From the NCBI RefSeq assembly GCF_015207265.1, contig NZ_JADEXE010000017.1:1-45018 (forward strand): 45,018 nucleotides of DNA. Reading direction: 5' to 3'. The stretch is from Nodosilinea sp. LEGE 07298 (GTDB lineage: Bacteria; Cyanobacteriota; Cyanobacteriia; Phormidesmidales; Phormidesmidaceae). This document shows positions 38,302 to 43,408 of this stretch, piece after piece. The translations under genes and the position numbers were made by a program. The notes under the pieces were generated by a model. That model had not been told where the DNA came from. It saw nothing but the letters and a program-made list of their open reading frames with translations, and did no database searches. How positions within the stretch are numbered: position 1 is the stretch's first letter; each line of letters opens with the position of its first letter.

Positions 38302-38931
38302 ATGCCTGATTTAAACTCAAATTCCAAAACCCACTACGATCAGTTGGGGGTCAAGCCCACCGCTAGCCCCCAGCAGATTCGACGTGCCTTTCGCGACCTA
38401 AGCAAGCTCTACCATCCCGATACCACCGATCTACCTGCCGCCGAAGCCACCGAGAAATTTCAGCAGCTCAATAATGCCTACGCCATTCTCAGCAGCCCTG
38501 ACCGCCGCTGGGCCTATGACCAGCAAGTGGGCTACTCCCGCATTTCGGTTATGCAGCCTTTAGAGTCACTGCGGCAAACTCCGGCCACTTCCCAGCGGCG
38601 TGAACCCGCCAACATGTACCTCGACCCCACCGATCGCCCCCTCTCGGCGGGAGAAATTTTTGCCCTCTTTATTCTGGGCCTAACCTTCATAGCCTGCTTG
38701 GCCCTGGTCGTTACCGTCAGCCTCACCCGTGGTGAGTACGCGACCAAGTTGGTGGAAACTGGCTTAGGTCCAAGCCTAGAAACACGTCTTGAGCAGGCTC
38801 TCCCTGAGACCGAAGCGTCACCGGCTTTACAGGCGGGCGAGGCAGAGGCATCATTCAAGTCGGCACCTCCACTGCCGACCAAGCCTGATCATTCAAGGCC
38901 CTCAGCAGCTTCGCCACCGACATGGCTCTAA
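38302..38931 (+). CDS. membrane-anchored DnaJ-domain protein
   Basis: A 209-residue J-domain co-chaperone that should stimulate an Hsp70. The J domain (11-75) contains the HPD motif at 38-40 (KLYHPDTTDL) and a standard helix pattern (THYDQLGVKPTASPQQIRRA, FQQLNNAYAILSSPDRRWAYD). A linker leads to a membrane helix at about 115-138 (IFALFILGLTFIACLALVVTV), and a Pro/Ala/Ser-rich, probably disordered tail follows. The J domain should lie on the cytosolic side. This architecture is common among cyanobacteria and sits beside DUF3143 in many of them. It is probably part of a short operon with the flanking genes. Confidence 0.88.
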   Translation: MPDLNSNSKTHYDQLGVKPTASPQQIRRAFRDLSKLYHPDTTDLPAAEATEKFQQLNNAYAILSSPDRRWAYDQQVGYSRISVMQPLESLRQTPATSQRREPANMYLDPTDRPLSAGEIFALFILGLTFIACLALVVTVSLTRGEYATKLVETGLGPSLETRLEQALPETEASPALQAGEAEASFKSAPPLPTKPDHSRPSAASPPTWL

Positions 38932-38985
38932 CCCTGGCTCTACTGTTGGCCCCATACCGTTGGTTTTATACTATTACCCTTTCCT

Positions 38986-39258
38986 ATGGCACTTCCCTCG
39001 GCGGCTACTCCTCTCTACAATCATCCCCTGCCCGACATCGAAGTCTGGCTGCGTCAGCAGGGGTGCACTCAGGACAGCGACGAACTCCACAGTTGGCACA
39101 TAGTACGCCCTCGCTGGGAAGCAGAGATTGTACTTGAAACGGACTGCATTGTGGTGCGCTATATCAGCGCTGGGGCTGACGAAAAGGATATCCAGCGAGT
39201 GTTCAAATATTCTCTCAGCCGCCAAGATTTAGAAGAGGCTATTTTTTCTGGGCCTTAA
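38986..39258 (+). CDS. DUF3143 family protein
   Basis: A 90-residue cyanobacterial protein of unknown function. TPLYNHPLPDIEVWLRQQGC, a WHIVRPRWEAEIVLETDCIVVRY-like strand pair and the ending DIQRVFKYSLSRQDLEEAIF match DUF3143. It follows the J-domain gene by 54 bases on the same strand, a pairing that recurs in cyanobacteria and suggests a link with chaperone function. There is no signal peptide or membrane segment. Confidence 0.86.
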   Translation: MALPSAATPLYNHPLPDIEVWLRQQGCTQDSDELHSWHIVRPRWEAEIVLETDCIVVRYISAGADEKDIQRVFKYSLSRQDLEEAIFSGP

Positions 39259-39296
39259 CGAGTACTATCCACTATTTCTCCTTGATACAAACATTA

Positions 39297-39539
39297 GCGC
39301 TCTTCAATGACTTTGAGCAGAGGAAAGTTTTTGTAAGATCGAAGCAGGCACTCCTCGAAACTAATGCATGAGACCAGATGAGCTCACAGCAAGCGCTTCG
39401 CAGAAATCACCGTGCGATTGAAACGCTCGACAGCATAGTCAACACCTCGAAAGTTAGCTCATCCAAATTCATTCCTGCCTTGCTTAAAGCCATACTCCAC
39501 CCAATTTCTCAGCCATAGAGGTTCCCAACCTTTTTGTAG
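39297..39539 (-). pseudogene. decayed transposase fragment
   Basis: Reading the minus strand from 39539 gives LQKGWEPLWLRNWVEYGF, KQGRNEFG, a TGA stop, then ANFRGVDYAVERFNRTVI and SAKRLL before another stop at 39384-39386. This follows the pattern NWVEYGFKQxKNELGWADFRVTxY that I recall from the C-terminal catalytic part of cyanobacterial transposases often annotated IS701-like. The first stop replaces the expected Trp (TGG to TGA). No start, no full-length frame and no terminal inverted repeats are visible, so it is a dead remnant. Family assignment is from memory and moderate. Confidence 0.6.
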
Positions 39540-40016
39540 AAAATACCATTAATTTAAGTCATCATCATCCAGCTTGAGGCAGGCGGCAGGGCTTCTTTGC
39601 CAGTGGTTGGTTGCTGGTAGCGATGGCACGCCATTTGAGATACGCCATTTCTCAAATAAACCGATTTTTTCCTTACAGCCTCTTCATATTTTCTTTACGA
39701 AAACCTCATAAAACACCTCACGTCTACAGTTAAGTTGAGGTTAACCAGAGGTAAAGGGAAGCTGATGTTTGGGTTATGGAAAGTTGTCGGGCTTCTAGCC
39801 CTATGTTGTACCCCTTTCCTTAGCAGGCTAATTCGGGACTAGAGGTTGATGGCCTTCTGTAGCACAGGAGCATTACATCTCGCTCGCTGAGGGCAGTTAA
39901 GACGTGCATGGATTTGCATAACGACATCGTTCTTTGATAAACGCCGCACTACAGGCGGCAGGCCACCCAAATCTCTCCCTAGAAATGCCTTTTCAGGACT
40001 CACTACAGGAGGAGCC
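39540..40016. other. A+T-rich intergenic region before the membrane-protein gene
   Basis: About 480 bases between the transposase remnant and the 244-residue membrane-protein gene. The minus-strand frame continues the remnant a little (an in-frame stop is near 39552). It also contains a very small possible membrane peptide (listed separately). The promoter of the downstream gene should lie here. No repeats or structured RNA are obvious. Confidence 0.4.
39765..39842 (+). CDS. possible 25-residue membrane peptide
   Basis: A 25-codon frame starting MFGLWKVVGLLALCCTPFLS, hydrophobic with a basic end (RLIRD). AAAGGGAA lies five bases before the ATG. It could be a small membrane peptide or a leader of the gene 175 bases downstream. 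Such short frames occur by chance, so support is weak. Confidence 0.22.
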   Translation: MFGLWKVVGLLALCCTPFLSRLIRD

Positions 40017-40751
40017 ATGACTGTCTTTAACTCGCCTAGATCTAAGGCTCGCAAGAAAAGCGATCAGCGAAAATACGATATTTGGTTCAACTTTCTGATC
40101 ACGCTGCTAGCCACCAATCTATTGAGCATCTATGTTGCTAGCCATGGCACCGCTGACCTGAACTTTATTTTTTATGAAGATGGGGTATTGGAGAGCTTGA
40201 GCGCAATCTTTTACTTTGCAGCGGCAGGTATTCTTGCGCTTGGCTTTAAAAATAGACCATCTCCGCTACGGTTTTGGTGTTTGTTTTTCGCCGTACTGAT
40301 GTTTTTAGTCGGAGGAGAAGAAATTAGCTGGGGGCAGCGTTTATTTGGCATCGTGACGCCTGAGTCGCTAAGCGCGGTAAATGTTCAAGATGAGTTTAAT
40401 ATTCACAATATCGACGGCATTCACCAGCACGTACGTCTAGCAGGTGTTGCATTTGTGAGTCTTTTCTGTTTTCTAATTCCTATCAGCAATCGGTTAAGCG
40501 AGTCTCTAAATCAATTCTACTCGCGGTGGGGGATACCAGTATTTCCCTTCAACACGATGTGGTTGGTACTACTGTCTTTGCTGTTCATGACAGTGCCACG
40601 AGGCATGAATTTGCCAAATACCTTCGTACTTGACGAAATCGGTGAGTTCTTACTTTCCTTTGCTTGGATTCCCTTTGCGCTGTACAACTCTCTGGGGGTT
40701 ACTTCTAATGCCGCCGCTGAAGCTAATGCCACTACTGAATGTGATGCATAG
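40017..40751 (+). CDS. multi-pass membrane protein with GGEEISWGQR motif
   Basis: A 244-residue integral membrane protein of unknown function. After a basic N-terminus (SPRSKARKKSDQRKY) come about six hydrophobic segments (FNFLITLLATNLLSIYV, LSAIFYFAAAGILALGF, FWCLFFAVLMFLVGG, VAFVSLFCFLIPI, MWLVLLSLLFMTV, FLLSFAWIPFALYNSL). Between the third and fourth lies GGEEISWGQRLFGIVTPESL, then NVQDEFNIHNIDG: a Glu-Glu, Gln-Arg and Asn-His-Asn set that recurs, from memory, in uncharacterised bacterial membrane proteins and looks like an active or binding site. A strong AGGAGG lies seven bases before the ATG. It stands alone, followed by a terminator. Confidence 0.72.
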   Translation: MTVFNSPRSKARKKSDQRKYDIWFNFLITLLATNLLSIYVASHGTADLNFIFYEDGVLESLSAIFYFAAAGILALGFKNRPSPLRFWCLFFAVLMFLVGGEEISWGQRLFGIVTPESLSAVNVQDEFNIHNIDGIHQHVRLAGVAFVSLFCFLIPISNRLSESLNQFYSRWGIPVFPFNTMWLVLLSLLFMTVPRGMNLPNTFVLDEIGEFLLSFAWIPFALYNSLGVTSNAAAEANATTECDA

Positions 40752-40793
40752 GGTAGAGTCATCACTCTACCTATGTTCATTTTAAGGTCTAAG

Positions 40794-40828
40794 AGATCAC
40801 CTAGGATCCATACTGTAGGTGATCTTTT
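40794..40828 (+). terminator. intrinsic terminator after the membrane-protein gene
   Basis: AGATCACCTA and TAGGTGATCT form a perfect 10-bp stem with a 12-base loop, followed directly by TTT. A second 8-bp hairpin (GGTAGAGT/ACTCTACC, 40752-40771) lies right at the stop codon. Together they make a convincing termination region. Confidence 0.75.
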
Positions 40829-40841
40829 GGCAAATATTAAA

Positions 40842-40871
40842 TTTGGAAGCGATCGCGCGATCGCTTCCAAA
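40842..40871. repeat. 30-bp perfect palindrome with two adjoining HIP1 octamers
   Basis: TTTGGAAGCGATCGC is followed at once by its exact reverse complement, so the centre is two abutting GCGATCGC octamers. HIP1 is a frequent cyanobacterial octamer of debated function. Here it is part of a zero-spacer palindrome just after a terminator. It may be a second terminator or a by-product of HIP1 duplication. Confidence 0.6.
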
Positions 40872-41016
40872 AATGTTTCTAACTTGAAGCAGGGCTATAG
40901 GGGGTAAACATCTTCCCCAGCAAACTCATAGCCCAAACGCTAAAGCGCGAAGCATGTAGACAATACCAACGTGAGTATTGGACCAGTACCCCGCGCTTAT
41001 AGCGAAGATGATCATA

Positions 41017-41098
41017 TGCGGATGAAAGGACTTGAACCTTCACGTCCGAAGACACTAGAACCTAAATCTAGCGCGTCTACCAATTCCGCCACATCCGC
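41017..41098 (-). tRNA. tRNA-Leu (anticodon UAG)
   Basis: Read on the minus strand, the acceptor stem is GCGGATG/CATCCGC with discriminator A. The D-arm contains GGAATTGGTAGACGC. The anticodon stem CTAGA/TCTAG closes a loop TTTAGGT, giving anticodon UAG (decodes CUN leucine). A long variable arm (TGTCTTCGGACG) marks a class II tRNA, and the T-arm has GGTTCAAGTCC. The gene is 82 bases, has no intron and does not encode the CCA end. It is an intact single tRNA. Confidence 0.96.
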
Positions 41099-41133
41099 AT
41101 TCGGCTTCTAAGCATAGCAAACAATGGAGGCAT

Positions 41134-41208
41134 ATGGAAACTTATTTCATTATTCCTTTTGCCGTGGCTGAGCTGGTGACAGCATGCATATGCATTCAGA
41201 TTGATTAA
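41134..41208 (+). CDS. possible 24-residue hydrophobic peptide
   Basis: A 24-codon frame starting METYFIIPFAVAELVTACIC, with GGAGG four bases before the ATG. It ends just upstream of the candidate structured RNA. It may be a small peptide or a chance frame. An ATGCATATGCAT palindrome (41184-41195) lies inside it. Confidence 0.2.
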   Translation: METYFIIPFAVAELVTACICIQID

Positions 41209-41220
41209 CAGGGTCAAGAG

Positions 41221-41490
41221 CGGTCGGTAGGTGCTGCCCAGGGACCACCTGGCTAACGTAGTCCCTGGGCATGGTAACCGTTAGGGGAACGGTACACCGT
41301 TGAAGACTGGTCAGACGCAACAGCCATGCGACGGATTAGATTCTTGGGGACTAAGACTACTGAATCGGGGCAAATGCTAGGACGGGCATTGTTGGAGTAT
41401 CCGGATGACAGAACCTCTGTCCAATCAACAACATGGTTTACCCTAAATCTACAGTGCGGGTTAGCAACGGCCCGGAAAACACGACATGAG
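41221..41490 (+). ncRNA. candidate structured RNA, family unassigned
   Basis: No protein frame fits this stretch, yet it folds into many consecutive helices. Seen directly: TGCCCAGGGAC/GTCCCTGGGCA (41235-41245 with 41261-41271, 11 bp); ACCGTT/AACGGT around AGGGG (41277-41293); GATTC/GAATC (41339-41343 with 41362-41366); GGGGCAAAT/GTTTACCCT (41367-41375 with 41436-41444, one mismatch and two G-U pairs). That last helix encloses TTGTTG/CAACAA (41389-41394 with 41426-41431), which in turn encloses GACAG/CTGTC (41407-41421). CGGG/CCCG follows at 41457-41474. The G-U pairs hold only if the plus strand is transcribed. Size and fold suggest a mobile-element-associated RNA such as a stand-alone HEARO (omega) RNA, but this identity is a guess. 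No tmRNA, RNase P or SRP signature is present. Confidence 0.5.
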
Positions 41491-41561
41491 GCTTGTTAGG
41501 CAATCTTATCTGATTAATCTTTAGAGGCTTTTTGACCGGGCTGCGCTACGTCCTTAGCAGT

Positions 41562-41765
41562 TTAGTGCTGTGCCTGACTATCGTTGATATTCCCTGTGGT
41601 TTGCAGTCGATTAAATTGGGGACTGCCACCATAACTCGCTTTGGGCGAAAGATCGCTGACAAGAGCAACTCTAACAGCAGTCTCAAGCTTGTGCTGAACC
41701 TGGCCTGTTTTTCTTCGACTAGAAAACTGTGCTAACACATCTGCTTTGCGCGGTTTTTTAGCCAT
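41562..41765 (-). CDS. possible small basic hypothetical protein
   Basis: A 67-codon frame starting MAKKPRKADVLAQFSSRRKT, with a strongly basic N-terminus and no family I recognise. Its first codons lie in the left arm of the 18-bp inverted repeat and no ribosome-binding site is seen. It may be a fragment of a lost gene or a chance frame. Confidence 0.22.
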   Translation of the reverse strand: MAKKPRKADVLAQFSSRRKTGQVQHKLETAVRVALVSDLSPKASYGGSPQFNRLQTTGNINDSQAQH

Positions 41766-41810
41766 TACTACTGTTGAGTTGCCCTTTGTAAATCAACAGT
41801 AGTAATGGCT
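41760..41810. repeat. 18-bp perfect inverted repeat
   Basis: AGCCATTACTACTGTTGA pairs exactly with TCAACAGTAGTAATGGCT across a 15-base loop. A T-run precedes it and another follows after eight bases (TTCCTTGGCTTTTTT), so it could terminate a plus-strand transcript such as the candidate RNA upstream. It could also be the remains of a small mobile element. Confidence 0.6.
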
Positions 41811-42048
41811 TTCCTTGGCTTTTTTCTTTTAGGCATAGTTTGCAACACTTATAAAACTGCATCACATTTCAGTGATTTAAAGACCCGGAAAAGCCTAACA
41901 AATACTTCGAAATCTTTATACTATAAAGCTCTAAGCAAGATGCTTTGGAATTATTGCAAATTTGGTGAAAGTGTTTTTTCTGAACATTGATACTTCGATG
42001 CCCACTCCATGATTAACTTATAGGCTGGTTCATCATGGGGATAGATTA

Positions 42049-42807
42049 ATGTACAACTTAGAGCAATTTTCTAAGGCCGACATGTGCCAGTGCGCGGTAA
42101 CGCTGCGCAATATGGATGAGCGATCGCAGAGTATGGAAGAAACCGCTGACCGGGTGGTTCGCTACCTGCACGAGCACTTTGTTGACCAGGACACCGGCAA
42201 ACCTGCCTGTGCCCTAATACGCTTTTTTAAAACCCACCCCTTTGGGTTTTTGCCCCCGGCGGTGCAGGAGTCGGCCCGAGGCATTCTGCAAGGTCAGTAT
42301 GTACCTTCAGCCACCAAATGTCTGACCCTGCTAGCTACCGCTGGCGACGAGCCCCAGTGGAACCAGCGTCAGGGGTCTACCGGCCACCAGGCCATTCCGC
42401 TGGTCGATCAAGACTTTGTGCACCGGGCACCTATGATTTTGCAGCTTATTCAGCAGTTTGGTCTAGAGGTTAGCAAGGTGATTGAAACTGTACCTACTCT
42501 GATTACCGACACGCCGCATAAGGCCTTTAACGTGTTCTACATCCCTACTGCGGTAGGCAGCCCCTACATTCCGGCGCAGAAAGAGTTTGTGAAGCCCTAT
42601 GGAGTGCAGTCAGTGCTGGGCTTTGGTGGCTTGACCCCAGGCGGGGAGCTATTTGCGGTAATTCTGTTCAGTAAGGTGCCAATTCCCTTAGAAACCGCTG
42701 ACCGCTTTCGGTGGCTTTCGGCCTACGTGCGCATTGCTATTGAAGGGTTTGAGCGAGCCAATACGTTTACCGAGTTGGCGGCTGTGGCAACCCCAGCCCT
42801 ACGCTAG
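42049..42807 (+). CDS. stand-alone cyanobacterial sensor-domain protein
   Basis: A 252-residue soluble protein. It resembles, from memory, the N-terminal input domain found in cyanobacterial histidine kinases and related signal proteins: SMEETADRVVRYLHEHFVD, ACALIRFFKTHPFG, CLTLLATAGDEPQWNQR, STGHQAIPL, then NVFYIPTAVGSPYIPAQKEF, SVLGFGGLTPGGELFAVILF and SKVPIPLETADRF. No kinase, cyclase or receiver domain follows; the protein stops soon after the domain (FTELAAVATPALR). It may be a natural single-domain sensor or a truncated signalling protein. Its last four bases overlap the end of the convergent rnhB gene. Confidence 0.72.
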   Translation: MYNLEQFSKADMCQCAVTLRNMDERSQSMEETADRVVRYLHEHFVDQDTGKPACALIRFFKTHPFGFLPPAVQESARGILQGQYVPSATKCLTLLATAGDEPQWNQRQGSTGHQAIPLVDQDFVHRAPMILQLIQQFGLEVSKVIETVPTLITDTPHKAFNVFYIPTAVGSPYIPAQKEFVKPYGVQSVLGFGGLTPGGELFAVILFSKVPIPLETADRFRWLSAYVRIAIEGFERANTFTELAAVATPALR

Positions 42808-43397
42808 CTACAGCCCTTGAACGAGCGTCGGTGCTGAGCAGTTGGCCCCAGGGTTTGCAGAGCCAGACGATGGGCGGCGCTACCGTAGCCTTTGTTGCGG
42901 GCTAGATGGTAGCCGGGGTAGCGGCGATCGAGGCGCACGATCAGGCGATCGCGCCAGGCCTTGGCCAAAATGCTAGCGGCAGCAATTTCGGTATGCAGGC
43001 GATCGCCTTGCACTACCGTTTGCTGAGGTAGGCCCAGGTTGGGGATAGGCTGATTACCGTCAATTAAACAAAGTTTTGGTGGCACACTTAGGCGTCGCAA
43101 TGCCCGGGTCATCGCCAGCAGACTGGCATAGAGAATATTCAATCGCTCAATATCGTGGACGGTAGCTAGCCCCAGGGCATAGTCTGTAGCCAGAGTTTGA
43201 ATTGGTACCACTAAACTCTCGCGCCGGGCTGGGCTCAGGCGCTTGCTGTCGGTCACACCTAGCGCCTGGAGCTGTTCACAAGCGCTAGGCAGCAGCACTA
43301 CCGCTGCTGCTACCACGGGGCCAAACAGGCATCCCCGGCCTACCTCATCGACCCCAGCTACATGGTTCGTTGGGCCATATTGAGAATCCACAAGCAC
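42804..43397 (-). CDS. rnhB: ribonuclease HII
   Basis: RNase HII cuts RNA in RNA-DNA hybrids and starts removal of single ribonucleotides from DNA, in the cytosol. The 197-residue product has the family core: AGVDEVGRGCLFGPVVAAAV (catalytic Asp17 and Glu18), GVTDSKRLSPARRE, LCLIDGNQPIPNL and QGDRLHTEIAAASILAKAWRD, and ends with HRRSFKGCS. The start is ATG 43397. It lies 11 bases after the rne stop codon on the same strand; the rne-rnhB pair is common in cyanobacteria and indicates co-transcription. Confidence 0.95.
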   Translation of the reverse strand: MLVDSQYGPTNHVAGVDEVGRGCLFGPVVAAAVVLLPSACEQLQALGVTDSKRLSPARRESLVVPIQTLATDYALGLATVHDIERLNILYASLLAMTRALRRLSVPPKLCLIDGNQPIPNLGLPQQTVVQGDRLHTEIAAASILAKAWRDRLIVRLDRRYPGYHLARNKGYGSAAHRLALQTLGPTAQHRRSFKGCS

Positions 43398-43408
43398 TCA
43401 ACTCTGGT

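Larger units (their letters stand above)
41491..42048. other. intergenic region between the structured RNA and the sensor gene
   Basis: About 560 bases, A+T-rich at its 3' end, with an 18-bp inverted repeat and only weak open frames (plus 41532-41735, minus 41562-41765, plus 41805-41990). No frame resembles a known family. The composition differs from neighbouring genes and suggests eroded accessory DNA. Confidence 0.4.

Noticed and set aside
41017-41098. tRNA-Leu as an integration site of a genomic island
   Set aside because: No duplicate of the tRNA 3' end and no integrase gene were found in the window.
41221-41760. Group II intron
   Set aside because: I looked for the conserved domain V hairpin and a reverse-transcriptase frame and saw neither.
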